Notes: generated by a model from the sequence alone, not told the origin. Counted from the stretch's first letter, positions 17,662 through 26,565 are shown. The stretch is 64,000 nucleotides of DNA from Streptomyces rhizosphaerihabitans (GCF_025399795.1 NZ_JAODTZ010000030.1:1-64000); one strand, 5' to 3'. Program-made: numbers and translations.

Positions 17662-18881
17662 GCCGCCCTCCGGGGTTCCTGGGGCAGTCGGCCGAGGACG
17701 CCGGCCAGGCTGCGTGCCGTGGTCGCCCAGCCGTCGAGCGCGGCGCGCCGTCCGCGGGCGGCGGCCTTCAGCCGGCGGCGCACGTCGGCCTCGCCGAACC
17801 AGCCGCGCAGCTCGGCGGCGAGCGCCGCCGGGTCCTCCGGGGGGACGAGGATGCCGGGCACTCCGCCGTCGGGGGCGCGTCCGACCGCCTCGGGCAGACC
17901 GCCGACGTCCGTGGCGAGCACGGGGATGCCGCGGGCCAGGGCCTCGGTGACGGCCATGCCGTAGGTCTCCGCGTACGAGGTGAGGACCATGAGGTCGGCG
18001 GCGGCGTAGCTGGCGTCGAGTTCGGCGCCGGCCTGCGGTCCGGCGAGGTGCAGCCGGTCGCCGAGGCCGTACTGCGCGATCAGGGCGCGCAGGTGGTCGA
18101 CGTAGGCCGGGTCCTGGCCGAGGCCGCCGACGCAGACGCAGCTCCAGGGCAGGTCGGTGACGGTCGCGAGGGCTTCGACGAGCCGGTGCTGGCCCTTGCG
18201 CGGGGTCACCGCGGCGACGCACAGCAGCCGCGAGACGCCGTCGGTGCCGGAGGCGAGCGGTGCGATGTCGGCGCCGGGCGCGGCGACGTGGACGCGGTCG
18301 GGGGCGAGGCCGTGGTGGGCGACGAGCCGGCGGACGGCCCATTCGCTGGTGGCGACGACGGCCGACACGGCCCGCAGGGTCGCACGTTCCAGGGCGTCGA
18401 GCTCGGCGGCCACGGCGGGCTCGAGTCCGGTCTCGTCACCGAGCGGCAGGTGGACGAGGACGACCAGACGCAGCCGGTCGGCCTCGGGGGCGATGGTCTC
18501 GGGGACTCCGCAGGCGACGATTCCGTCGAGCAGGACGACGGTGCCGTCGGGCAGGTCGGCCAGGGTCCGGGCGAGTTCCGTACGGGCGGCGGCTCCGGGG
18601 CGGGGCCACTCACCGGGGACGACGTGCCGGTGGACCTGCCAGCCGAAGCCGGGCAGGTCCAGGCAGAGCCGGCGGTCGTAGGCGTTGCCGCCGCTCGGCG
18701 CGGCCGGGTCGTCGACGCCGCCCGGCATGACGAAGTGCACGGAGCGCAGGGACATGGGAATGATCTCGGCGTTCTTGATGGCCGCGTTCTGCACGGGCAC
18801 GTAGTTCAGGGCACCCGGTCCGGCGGGTGTGGCGGCACGGCCGGACGGTGGGGACGCCTTGTCGACGGTCACATCGGTCAC
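17658..18881 (-). CDS. GT4-family glycosyltransferase
   Basis: A 407-residue GT-B enzyme. The donor-binding E-x7-E motif is in YAETYGMAVTEALARGIPVLATDVGG, and VAAVTPRKGQHRLVEAL is the standard C-domain opening. The first 42 residues lack similarity; MSLRSVHFVMPGG, in frame, could be a second start, but GTG 18881 overlaps the PTPS-like stop (GTGA), which favours the longer form. Likely transfers a sugar from a nucleotide donor to a pathway intermediate. Confidence 0.86.
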   Translation of the reverse strand: MTDVTVDKASPPSGRAATPAGPGALNYVPVQNAAIKNAEIIPMSLRSVHFVMPGGVDDPAAPSGGNAYDRRLCLDLPGFGWQVHRHVVPGEWPRPGAAARTELARTLADLPDGTVVLLDGIVACGVPETIAPEADRLRLVVLVHLPLGDETGLEPAVAAELDALERATLRAVSAVVATSEWAVRRLVAHHGLAPDRVHVAAPGADIAPLASGTDGVSRLLCVAAVTPRKGQHRLVEALATVTDLPWSCVCVGGLGQDPAYVDHLRALIAQYGLGDRLHLAGPQAGAELDASYAAADLMVLTSYAETYGMAVTEALARGIPVLATDVGGLPEAVGRAPDGGVPGILVPPEDPAALAAELRGWFGEADVRRRLKAAARGRRAALDGWATTARSLAGVLGRLPQEPRRAA

Positions 18882-19276
18882 AGCGCACGCTCGTAACTCG
18901 CCCAGGCGATGTGCGACTCGTGCAGGGTGACGGTGATACCGGTGAGGCCGAGGGCGCCTTCGCCGAGACCTCCGGCGTGGACCCGGTCGGCGAGCCGGTC
19001 GGCGATGACCTTCGCCAGGAACTCGGTCGAGGTGTTGGTGTCCTTGAAGTCCGGCTCGCTGTCGAGATTGCGATAGTTCAACTCGCTCACGACGGCTCCG
19101 AGCTCCTGCGTGGCCAGTCCGATGTCGACGACGATGTTGTCGTCGTCCAGCTCGGGGCGGCGGAAGGTGGCGTCCACCAGGAACGTCGCCCCGTGCAGGC
19201 GCTGCGCGGGTCCGAAGACCTCGCCACGGAAGCTGTGGGCGATCATCAGGTGATCGCGGACGGTGATGCTGAACAA
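18878..19276 (-). CDS. PTPS/QueD-fold protein with degenerate metal site
   Basis: A 132-residue 6-pyruvoyltetrahydropterin synthase/6-carboxytetrahydropterin synthase homologue. Canonical members bind zinc with three histidines and use a Cys in C-x3-HGH. Here H14 (IAHSF) and H28 (LHGATF) remain, but the Cys position is A24 and the last His of HGH is A30. Chemistry therefore probably differs from QueD. The TTG start at 19276 has GGAGGG 7 nt upstream and is the only start covering the first strand. It heads the overlapping operon PTPS-GT4-methyltransferase-flippase. A pterin or pyrimidine substrate supplied by the cyclohydrolase is plausible. Confidence 0.83.
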   Translation of the reverse strand: MFSITVRDHLMIAHSFRGEVFGPAQRLHGATFLVDATFRRPELDDDNIVVDIGLATQELGAVVSELNYRNLDSEPDFKDTNTSTEFLAKVIADRLADRVHAGGLGEGALGLTGITVTLHESHIAWASYERAL

Positions 19277-19413
19277 CGGACGACCCTCCAGGTGCGGTGC
19301 GTCTGATCCTCTGCCGGGATCACGTCGTGTAGTACGGCTGTCCGGTTCACCTTGTTCAGCCGCCTGTCGCCCTTTCTTCGGAGTCCGTAGAGGTCAGGCC
19401 GGTTCTCGTCGGC

Positions 19414-20394
19414 TCAAACGTCTTCGTAGGCGACCCGGTGACACAGGGCGGGTATCGATCCGGAGGCCAGTTTCCCCATCACGTCGGGGAGTTCCCCGAA
19501 GGAGCACTCGCCGGTGATCAGGGCGTCGAAGGCTGGTTCGGCGAGGAGTTCCAGGGCGAGCGCCAGTCGGTCGGCGTACGTCCGTCCGGCCCGGCCCGAA
19601 GGGGAAACCGAACCCACCTGGCTGCTGCGCAGGGTCAGCCGGCGGGAATGGAAGGCCTCACCGAGCGGCAGGCCGACCCGGCGGTCTCCGTACCAGCTCA
19701 GCTCGATGACGGTCCCCTCGCGGGCGAGCAGGTCCAGGGAGCGGGTGAGTCCGGCCTCGGTGGCGCTGGCGTGCACGACGAGGTCGAGTTCGCCTTCGGC
19801 GTCCCCGGGGAGCGCGAAGTCGATGCCGAGCGCGCGGGCGACGCCGCCGCGCGCCGGGTCGGCGTCGACGAGCTGGACCCGTACTCCGGGGAAGCGCGCG
19901 AGCAGCGCGGCCACCGAGCAGCCGACCATGCCGCCGCCGACCACGGCGATCCGGTCGCCGATCAGCGGGGCGGCGTCCCACAGGGCGTTCACGGCGGTCT
20001 CGACGGTGCCGGCGAGGATGGCGCGGGAGGCGGGCACGGACTCGGGTACGACCGTCACGGCGCTCACCGGGACCACGTACCGCGTCTGGTGCGGGTAGAG
20101 GCAGAAGACCGTGCGCCCGAGCAGATGCCCGGGGCCTTCCTCCACTTGGCCGACGCTCAGATAGCCGTATTTCACGGGCGCGGGGAAGTCCCCGTCCTGG
20201 AACGGCGCGCGCATCGAGGCGTGCTGGTTCTCCGGGACTCCCCCGCGGAACACGAGGGTCTCGGTGCCCCTGCTGACTCCGGAGTACAGCGTGCGGACCA
20301 GCACCTCCCCCTCCGTGGGCGCGGACAGGGTGACGTCCCGGATCTCACCGTGGCCCGGCGACGCGAGCCAGAAGGCGCGAGCTGTGAGTTCCAT
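19414..20394 (-). CDS. MDR-family dehydrogenase (BchC-like, zinc-site-poor)
   Basis: A 326-residue medium-chain dehydrogenase/reductase. The cofactor loop is VVGGGMVGCSVAALL with D in LVDADP, favouring NAD. The N-terminal catalytic segment reads YSGVSRGTETLVFRG instead of the Cys-containing zinc-ligand motif of alcohol dehydrogenases, as in the BchC-like branch. AGGGGGA precedes ATG 20394. It lies 137 bp upstream of the PTPS-like gene on the same strand and is divergent from the phosphatidyltransferase (108-bp gap). Confidence 0.82.
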   Translation of the reverse strand: MELTARAFWLASPGHGEIRDVTLSAPTEGEVLVRTLYSGVSRGTETLVFRGGVPENQHASMRAPFQDGDFPAPVKYGYLSVGQVEEGPGHLLGRTVFCLYPHQTRYVVPVSAVTVVPESVPASRAILAGTVETAVNALWDAAPLIGDRIAVVGGGMVGCSVAALLARFPGVRVQLVDADPARGGVARALGIDFALPGDAEGELDLVVHASATEAGLTRSLDLLAREGTVIELSWYGDRRVGLPLGEAFHSRRLTLRSSQVGSVSPSGRAGRTYADRLALALELLAEPAFDALITGECSFGELPDVMGKLASGSIPALCHRVAYEDV

Positions 20395-20502
20395 GAGCGT
20401 CCCCCTGAACGATTCAGCAGATCTTCACGTACGGAGCAGTGACAAGTCGCGCACACGGTACGCGGCGTTGATCGAATCTGTCATTCGGCCGGAGGATCTG
20501 CG

Positions 20503-21303
20503 GTGGCCCTGAACAACATGTACGGCGCGACGAGGCTCCCCCAGCAGGAGACCATGGTGGGAGCCGGCGTGCAGCTCCTGCTGCTGGCCCTGCTGGGCAC
20601 GGCGATCGGGATGGGGCCCGCGGGCTGGCTGAGCGGACTGGCGTTCGCGATCGCCACCTGGGCGGTGCTCACCCGCGCCCTGCGGCGCTCGCAGCCCCGC
20701 TCCTTCGGACCCGCCAACCGGGTCACGCTCGGCCGCGCGATCCTGGTGGGCGGCGTCACCGCGCTGGTCGCCGACTCCTTCCAGAGCTCGCCGCCGGTGA
20801 GCCTGCTGGTCGGTCTGACGGCGGTCGCCCTGATCCTCGACGGCGTCGACGGCAAGGTCGCCCGGCGGACCGGCACGTCCTCCGCCCTGGGCGCTCGCTT
20901 CGACATGGAGGTCGACGCGTTCCTGATCCTCGTGCTGAGCGTGTACGTCGGGATGTCGCTCGGTCCGTGGGTGCTGCTGATCGGCACGATGCGGTACGCG
21001 TTCGTCGCGGCGGCCCGGGTGCTGCCGTGGCTGAACGGCGAGCTGCCGCCGAGCATGGCGCGCAAGACGGTGGCGGCCCTGCAGGGCGTCATCCTGCTGG
21101 TCGCGGGCGCCGACCTCCTGCCGTACGACGTGAACATGGCGGCCGTGCTGACGGCCCTCGCGCTGCTGGTCTGGTCGTTCGGCCGCGACATCGCGTGGCT
21201 GTGGCGGCAGGGCGCGCAGGAGCCCGTGCAGCGGACCCCGGAGAACGGGCGGTCGCGGGAACTGGTCGGCGCGGGCTCTGCCCCCGCTGGTTCCGAGGGC
21301 TGA
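20503..21303 (+). CDS. CDP-alcohol phosphatidyltransferase
   Basis: A 266-residue membrane enzyme with about six TM segments. The family motif D-G-x2-A-R-x8-G-x3-D-x3-D is complete between residues about 113 and 135 (ILDGVDGKVARR then GARFDMEVD). It should transfer a phosphatidyl or related phospho-alcohol group from a CDP-activated donor. GTG start with GGAGG 7 nt upstream. Its position beside the PTPS/GT4/flippase operon hints that the pathway product is lipid-linked, or that it makes a special head group. Confidence 0.87.
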   Translation: MALNNMYGATRLPQQETMVGAGVQLLLLALLGTAIGMGPAGWLSGLAFAIATWAVLTRALRRSQPRSFGPANRVTLGRAILVGGVTALVADSFQSSPPVSLLVGLTAVALILDGVDGKVARRTGTSSALGARFDMEVDAFLILVLSVYVGMSLGPWVLLIGTMRYAFVAAARVLPWLNGELPPSMARKTVAALQGVILLVAGADLLPYDVNMAAVLTALALLVWSFGRDIAWLWRQGAQEPVQRTPENGRSRELVGAGSAPAGSEG

Positions 21304-21305
21304 AT

Positions 21306-21339
21306 CACCCGCCCGTGCGGGTGCCCCGCCTCGGCGGGG
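21306..21339 (+). terminator. Tandem hairpins after the phosphatidyltransferase
   Basis: Two adjacent small stems, CACCCGC/GCGGGTG (21306-21323) and CCCCGCC/GGCGGGG (21324-21339), start just past the stop codon. Confidence 0.6.
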
Positions 21340-21509
21340 TGACACTCGGCGATCGATCTGGACGCAACGCGTCACGCGGTCGTCCCACTCCCCTTCCCGC
21401 CGGTCATCCGGACACAGAACCGCCCGAATACTTGACGGAAATTGTCAGGTATTGCCTCCACAGTGGTGCGCACAGACACGGTGGATGTGTCCCGAGCGGG
21501 AGGTCGGAC

Positions 21510-22391
21510 ATGGCGCGGCACATGGTCGAGTTCGAGGTGGCAGGTCCCTGGTCCCTGGAGAGCAGCCGGGAGTTCTGGGAGGAGATGGCACCGGTGCCGC
21601 CGGCCGATGCCGGGGGTGCGGGCGCGGCGCTGCGTACGGTCTTCCACGCCGACGCCGACTGGCGCCAGGTCGCGGCGGAGGTGGCACAGAGCGGGTCCGC
21701 CGCTCGCGTCGCGGTCACCGGGGACGGCGATCTGGACGCCGCCGCCGAGCAGGTGCGCCGCTTCCTGTCCCTGGACGTCGACGCCGGCGGCTGGCCCGCC
21801 GTCGGCGACCGCGATCCCGTGATCGGCCGGATCCAGGTGCGCCGGCCGGGACTTCGCCCGTGCGGCTTCCACTCCCCGTACGAGGCCGCCTGCTGGGCGG
21901 TGCTGACCCAGCGCACCGGGATGAGCGCCGCCCGCGGCATGCGCGACGACCTCATCTCCCGCTACGGCACCGGCGGCGCGTTCCCGGCACCCGAGGCCCT
22001 GCGCCGGCTGGACGCCGAACTGCCCTGGCGCAAGACCGAATACCTGCACGCCGTCGCACAGACCGCACTGGACGGAGTACTCGACGGCGCCCAACTGCGT
22101 TCCTTGGAACCGCAGGACGCCATGCGGCAGGTCCAACAGGTCAAAGGGCTGGGCGCGTTCGCCGCCGAACTGGTCGTCGTCCGCGGCGCGAACCACCCCG
22201 ATGTCCTGCCGACCCGGGAACGCAGGCTCGCCGCGGAGATCACCGAGCAGTACGGACCGGAACGCGAACTGAGCGAGATCTCGGAGAACTGGCGGCCGTA
22301 CCGCACGTGGGCGGCGCTCCATCTGCGGGTCCAGCGCGGCGAACGCCTGGGCGCCGAGAGGCCGGGTACGGCGTGGACGTCCGGGGGATGA
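21510..22391 (+). CDS. DNA-3-methyladenine glycosylase, AlkA-type HhH-GPD
   Basis: A 293-residue base-excision repair glycosylase. The helix-hairpin-helix and GPD region is visible as VKGLGAFAAELVVVRGAN followed by DVLPTRERRLAAEI, where an Asp serves as catalytic residue. AACWAVLTQRTGMSAARGMRD is the conserved core helix region. ATG 21510 follows GGAGG with 6-nt spacing. It stands alone between two clusters and appears to be housekeeping repair. Confidence 0.83.
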   Translation: MARHMVEFEVAGPWSLESSREFWEEMAPVPPADAGGAGAALRTVFHADADWRQVAAEVAQSGSAARVAVTGDGDLDAAAEQVRRFLSLDVDAGGWPAVGDRDPVIGRIQVRRPGLRPCGFHSPYEAACWAVLTQRTGMSAARGMRDDLISRYGTGGAFPAPEALRRLDAELPWRKTEYLHAVAQTALDGVLDGAQLRSLEPQDAMRQVQQVKGLGAFAAELVVVRGANHPDVLPTRERRLAAEITEQYGPERELSEISENWRPYRTWAALHLRVQRGERLGAERPGTAWTSGG

Positions 22392-22550
22392 CGGTCGTCC
22401 ACCCACCCGGCGCATCACGGGAAATCGGACGTCCGCCCGACATTCACGACCTGTCCCGACCGAGAACGAACATCAACTGGCTAGACTACGCACCCTCGTG
22501 CACGCGATCGCGCCACGCGCGAGCAAGGCCGTTCCGAAGGGTTTCGACGC

Positions 22551-23696
22551 TTGATAGCCATCGAAGATGTCAGCAAGCGATACGCCGACGGCACGGTGGC
22601 CGTCGATCGCCTGTCCCTCCAGATACCGAACCACTCCATCACTGTTCTCGTCGGACCCTCGGGCTGCGGCAAGACCACCACGCTCCGCATGATCAACCGC
22701 ATGGTCGAGCCGAGCGGTGGCACGATCCGCGTCGACGGCGAGGACATCCGGAGCCGGCCGGTCAACGCCCTGCGCCGCTCCATGGGTTACGTCATCCAGA
22801 ACGCCGGTCTCTTCCAGCACCGGACGATCCTCGACAACATCGCCACGGTGCCCCGGCTGCTCGGCTGGTCCAAACAGCGCGCCCGGGAGCGCGCGGCGGA
22901 ACTGATGGAACGGGTCGGCCTGGACCCGGCCATGGCCCGCCGCTACCCGTACCAGCTCTCCGGCGGCCAGCAGCAACGGGTGGGCGTCGCGCGCGCGTTG
23001 GCGGCGGACCCGCCCATTCTGCTCATGGACGAGCCGTTCTCCGCGGTCGACCCCGTCGTCCGCCGGGGCCTGCAGGAGGAGTTGCTGCGCATCCAGGGCG
23101 AACTCGGCAAGGCCATCGTCTTCGTCACCCACGACATGGACGAGGCGATCACCATCGGCGACCGCATCGCCGTGCTGCGCACCGGCGGCAAGCTCGCCCA
23201 GTTCGCCACCCCCGACGAGATCCTCTCGTCGCCGGCCGATCCGTTCGTCGAGCAGTTCCTCGGCGCCGACCGGGGCATCCGCGGTCTGTCGTTCCTCTCC
23301 ACCCGCGATCTCGAACTCGACCGCTCCCGCGTCTTCCCCGTCGGCTCCGACTGGCGGGAGATCGCCGGACGCGACCCGGAAGGGACGCCCGTGCTGGTGA
23401 CGGACGCCGACGGCAAGCCGCTCGGCTGGGCCGACCCCGGCGCCTGGGACGGAGACCTCGCGGACCTCGAACCCTACGGCCCGAGCTTCGAGGTGGGCCG
23501 CGACTCGCTGCGGGTCGCCCTGGACCGGGCCGTGCTGTCGCCGACCGGCCTGGCGGTCGCCGTCGACGCCTCCGGGCAGGTGCTCGGGGTCGCCGGACAG
23601 GAGACGGTCGCCGCGGCGATCCGGGTCGCCCGGCAGCGACGCGCGGCGGACACCCCGCAGGAGACGGCTTCGGCTTCGGCGAAGGCCGGGCGATGA
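22551..23696 (+). CDS. opuCA: OpuC/ProV-type ABC transporter ATPase
   Basis: A 381-residue ATPase of quaternary-ammonium/betaine importers. Walker A GPSGCGKTT (35-43), signature LSGGQQQRVGVARALA, Walker B ILLMDEPFSAVDP and the switch His (VFVTHDMDEA) are complete. A C-terminal extension from about residue 240 contains a CBS-like segment (VLVTDADGKPLGWADP) typical of OpuCA-type osmosensing subunits. TTG 22551 with AAGGG upstream is used because the conserved strand begins immediately. Stop overlaps the first permease (ATGA). The binding protein is not adjacent; the candidate is at 29956. Confidence 0.88.
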   Translation: MIAIEDVSKRYADGTVAVDRLSLQIPNHSITVLVGPSGCGKTTTLRMINRMVEPSGGTIRVDGEDIRSRPVNALRRSMGYVIQNAGLFQHRTILDNIATVPRLLGWSKQRARERAAELMERVGLDPAMARRYPYQLSGGQQQRVGVARALAADPPILLMDEPFSAVDPVVRRGLQEELLRIQGELGKAIVFVTHDMDEAITIGDRIAVLRTGGKLAQFATPDEILSSPADPFVEQFLGADRGIRGLSFLSTRDLELDRSRVFPVGSDWREIAGRDPEGTPVLVTDADGKPLGWADPGAWDGDLADLEPYGPSFEVGRDSLRVALDRAVLSPTGLAVAVDASGQVLGVAGQETVAAAIRVARQRRAADTPQETASASAKAGR

Positions 23697-24409
23697 ACGG
23701 GTTCTTCGACATACCGAGCGACCTCCAGCACAGCTATGGCGGCCTGATCGCCATCCATCTGCAGGAGGCGCTCGTCCCCGTGCTGGTCGGTCTCCTGCTG
23801 GCCCTGCCGATCGGCCTGCTGTGCGTCCACTACGACTGGATCTACGGGCCGGTGCTGTGGACCTCGACGGTGCTCTACGCCATCCCGTCGATCGCCTTCT
23901 TCGTGGTGCTCATCGACTACACCGGGCTGAGCCAGCTGACCGTGATGATCCCGCTGTGCCTGTACAGCCTGGTCGTGCTCGTACCGGCGGTCGTCGACGG
24001 CATCCGCTCGGTCCCCGAGGAGACGAACGCCGCCGCCTCGGCCATGGGCATCGGACTCGCACGCCGCTACCTCCAGGTCCAACTGCCCATCGCCGTACCG
24101 GCGATCATGGCCGGACTGCGGGTGGCCGTCGCCTCCAGCATCAGCCTGGTGAGCGTCGGTGCGCTGATCGGGAACCAAGGGGGGCTCGGCAATCTGCTGA
24201 CCACCGCGCAGTTGTACGGCCGTCCCCGGCTCGCCGTGACCTCGGTGGTCACCACCGCCGCCCTCGCGATCGTGATCGACGCACTGCTGGTCCTGCTGCG
24301 GCGGGTCCTCACTCCCTGGGAGCCGCCGTCAGGCGGCGCGGCCGGGCGCTCCGGGGCCGCGACGACCGCGGAGGATGCCGCCACCCGCACCCCGGAGGGC
24401 GCCTCGTGA
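23693..24409 (+). CDS. opuCB: Betaine-type ABC permease 1 (OpuCB/OpuCD-like)
   Basis: A 238-residue permease with five to six TM segments and the EAA-type loop AASAMGIGLARRYLQVQLPIAVPAIMAGLR that contacts the ATPase. IPSIAFFVVL corresponds to the OpuCB IPS-AL motif. Starts inside the ATPase stop codon, so the genes are translationally coupled. C-terminal 25 residues are polar and variable. Confidence 0.87.
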   Translation: MNGFFDIPSDLQHSYGGLIAIHLQEALVPVLVGLLLALPIGLLCVHYDWIYGPVLWTSTVLYAIPSIAFFVVLIDYTGLSQLTVMIPLCLYSLVVLVPAVVDGIRSVPEETNAAASAMGIGLARRYLQVQLPIAVPAIMAGLRVAVASSISLVSVGALIGNQGGLGNLLTTAQLYGRPRLAVTSVVTTAALAIVIDALLVLLRRVLTPWEPPSGGAAGRSGAATTAEDAATRTPEGAS

Positions 24410-25080
24410 ACGTACTCGACTTCATGCAGTCCTTCTTCAGCGACGGCTCCCAGTGGCACGGCTACGACGGCATCCCGCAGCGCGTGTGGGAGCACGTCCA
24501 GTACACGGCCGGGGCCCTCGCGATCGCCGCGGCCATCGGTCTGCCGATCGGTCTGGTCACCGGACACACCGGTCGCGGCGGCAACACGCTGGCCTTTCTG
24601 GCCACCGGCGCCCGCGCGCTGCCGACCTTCGGGCTGCTGGTCCTGATGTTCGTCTGGCTGGGCCTGGGCATCGTGCCCGTGATGATCCCGCTCGTGGTGC
24701 TGGCGATCCCGCCGGTCCTCATCACCACCTACGAGGCGATCCGCACCGTGGACCCCGCCCCCGTCGATGCCGCCCGCGGCATGGGCATGCCCGAGGCGCA
24801 GGTCCTGTTCCAGGTCGAGGTCCCGGCCGCCCTGCCGCTGATCCTCAGCGGGCTGCGCTCGGCGACGATCCAGATCGTCTCGACGGCGACGATCGCGGCC
24901 TATGTGTCCCTCGGCGGGGTCGGCCGGTACATCCTGGACGGCCTCTACCAGCACAACTACGAGAAGGTGGCCGGCGGAGCGGCCCTCACGGCCCTCCTCG
25001 CGCTGCTCGTCCTGGTGCTGTTCTGGGCCGTGGGCAAGGTGGCGGTCTCCCCCGGGGTCCGCACACGCCGGGCCGCGTAG
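24406..25080 (+). CDS. opuCD: Betaine-type ABC permease 2 (OpuCB/OpuCD-like)
   Basis: A 224-residue permease paralogous to its neighbour. The coupling loop is AARGMGMPEAQVLFQVEVPAALPLILSGLR, and ARALPTFGLLVLMFVWLG the conserved TM segment. GTG 24406 overlaps the preceding stop (GTGA). Together they form the heteromeric channel of an OpuC-class importer. Transcription likely stops at 25111-25136. Confidence 0.87.
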   Translation: MNVLDFMQSFFSDGSQWHGYDGIPQRVWEHVQYTAGALAIAAAIGLPIGLVTGHTGRGGNTLAFLATGARALPTFGLLVLMFVWLGLGIVPVMIPLVVLAIPPVLITTYEAIRTVDPAPVDAARGMGMPEAQVLFQVEVPAALPLILSGLRSATIQIVSTATIAAYVSLGGVGRYILDGLYQHNYEKVAGGAALTALLALLVLVLFWAVGKVAVSPGVRTRRAA

Positions 25081-25110
25081 CGATACGACCGACCAGCGGT
25101 ACCGACACAA

Positions 25111-25136
25111 CGGGGACGGTCTCAGGACCGTCCCCG
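25111..25136. terminator. Hairpin terminator, 11-bp stem and TCAG loop
   Basis: CGGGGACGGTC and GACCGTCCCCG pair perfectly around a 4-nt loop, 30 bp past the permease stop and before the convergent small membrane protein gene. Confidence 0.85.
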
Positions 25137-25138
25137 TC

Positions 25139-25172
<34 letters not shown>

Positions 25173-25202
25173 GACACGCTCCATGCGCAGAGCAGGTGCC
25201 GC

Positions 25203-25469
25203 TCAGCCCCGCCGGACGGTGACCAGGCGAGCCACCACAGCCGGCACGAGCCCGACCACGACGAGGTACGGGCCAAGACGCTCGTCGGGCACGGCCCGCG
25301 ACCACACACGCCAGTCCGAAGGGGTGTAGCCGTCGGCCGCCATGCAGTCCGCGTAGCGCCTGGGCGGCGCGCCGCTCCGGCCGCGCACCCACAGCAGGGC
25401 ACCTATGGCCGCACAGGTCGCGGACATCGCGTACAGCACCGGGGCGTGGCGCCGGGCCGGCCTGTTCAC
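25203..25469 (-). CDS. Small membrane protein downstream of conservon
   Basis: An 88-residue protein with two predicted TM helices (VLYAMSATCAAIGALLWV and LGPYLVVVGLVPAVVARLV) around a loop containing one Cys. GTG 25469 is preceded by GGGAGAAAGG. It follows cvnD by 44 bp on the same strand and is probably the last gene of the conservon transcript. I do not recognise a family. Confidence 0.6.
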   Translation of the reverse strand: MNRPARRHAPVLYAMSATCAAIGALLWVRGRSGAPPRRYADCMAADGYTPSDWRVWSRAVPDERLGPYLVVVGLVPAVVARLVTVRRG

Positions 25470-25513
25470 CCTTTCTCCCTGTGGCGTTCGACGCTGTGGC
25501 GGGTGGCTTCCCG

Positions 25514-26125
25514 CTACCGTTCGGCCCTTGCCAGCGCGTGTTCGAGGACGACGAGCAGCGCGTCGCGTACGGAACCCCGGTCGCGTGCGTCGAACACGGT
25601 CAGCGGGACATGGTCGGCGACGTCGAGTGCCCACCGTACGTCGTCCAGATCGTGTTCGAGTTTGCCGTCGAAGGCGTTGACGGCCACCGCGAAGGGGATC
25701 TCGCGGTGCTCGAAGTAGTCGACGGCCGCGTAGCAGTCGTCGAGGCGTCGGGTGTCGACGATGACGAGCCCGCCGAGCGCGCCCTCGACGAGGTCGTCCC
25801 ACATGAACCCGAACCGCTCCTGGCCGGGGGTGCCGAACAGGTAGAGCTTCAGGGTCGGGTCGAGGGTGACGCAGCCGAAGTCCATGGCGACGGTCGTCGT
25901 CACCTTCTCCGGGGTGTGGGTCAGGTCGTCGACGCCTGCGGCGACCGAGGTGATGGACGCCTCGGTGGTCAGCGGCTCGATCTCGGAAATGGCCCCCACC
26001 GTCGTGGTCTTGCCCACGCCGAAGCCGCCCGCGATCACCATCTTCACCGGCAGCGGCGGCCGGGGCCGCTCGTCGTCAGCCCTCACGGATCGCGCCCCGG
26101 GAGTCGGGGATAGCTCGGAGACCAT
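25514..26125 (-). CDS. cvnD: CvnD, conservon Ras-like GTPase
   Basis: A 203-residue small GTPase with P-loop GGFGVGKT (33-40), switch region TTTVAMDFG, G3-like LFGTPGQERF and NAFDG in place of NKxD. These are the standard CvnD features. ATG 26125 (MVSEL) has GAAGGG 6 nt upstream and matches the family N-terminus, although it overlaps cvnC by 50 bp; a GTG at 26086 is the alternative. It should cycle between states set by the CvnA-B-C complex at the membrane. Confidence 0.88.
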   Translation of the reverse strand: MVSELSPTPGARSVRADDERPRPPLPVKMVIAGGFGVGKTTTVGAISEIEPLTTEASITSVAAGVDDLTHTPEKVTTTVAMDFGCVTLDPTLKLYLFGTPGQERFGFMWDDLVEGALGGLVIVDTRRLDDCYAAVDYFEHREIPFAVAVNAFDGKLEHDLDDVRWALDVADHVPLTVFDARDRGSVRDALLVVLEHALARAER

Positions 26126-26507
26126 CGATAACCCTTCGCAGAACGGTGACATCGCGGTTGGAGTGGACCTGCGGTGCGTACAGGGCCAGTTGGCCGTCGG
26201 CGCGCAGATCGTCGGCGAGTACCCGGATCACATTCAAGTGCATCCGGAGTTTCGCCGCGATCTCCGCGAGCGACTGCGGCTCACGGCAGACCGTGATGAT
26301 GTCGCGGTGCTGGTCGAAGACGAAGGCGTTCAGCGCCGCCAGCCCCACATCGGTGGCCACCACCTGCGTCTCGATCGGGATCGGCGGTACGAGACTGTCT
26401 CCCCCGGCGATCCGCCCCGCGGTCAGCAGGAACGGCCGGACGACCGAGGCGGGGCGCTCCACTCCCCATTCGGCGTCGCCGCCGGCCAATGGCTCGCCGG
26501 ACGTCAT
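26076..26507 (-). CDS. cvnC: CvnC, conservon DUF742 protein
   Basis: A 143-residue protein of the DUF742 family. VRPFLLTAGRI near the N-terminus and LAEIAAKLRMHLNVIRVLADDL (winged-helix-like) are characteristic. GGAGG lies 5 nt before ATG 26507. It likely links the roadblock protein CvnB to the GTPase CvnD. Confidence 0.88.
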   Translation of the reverse strand: MTSGEPLAGGDAEWGVERPASVVRPFLLTAGRIAGGDSLVPPIPIETQVVATDVGLAALNAFVFDQHRDIITVCREPQSLAEIAAKLRMHLNVIRVLADDLRADGQLALYAPQVHSNRDVTVLRRVIDGLRAIPDSRGAIREG

Positions 26508-26565
26508 CACGTCCTCCCCCTTCACCTCGCCGGGCGTCACCGGTCATGTGACGCACCGTCGGACG

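Noticed and set aside
16717..18342. Methyltransferase frame extended to 541 residues
   Set aside because: The first 227 residues are low-complexity Arg/Pro sequence overlapping the glycosyltransferase; ATG 17661 in an ATGA overlap with a ribosome site is the real start.
21452..24409. 985-residue frame spanning glycosylase, ATPase and permease genes
   Set aside because: Only the last 239 codons (permease 1) have real similarity; the rest is out-of-frame reading of two other genes.
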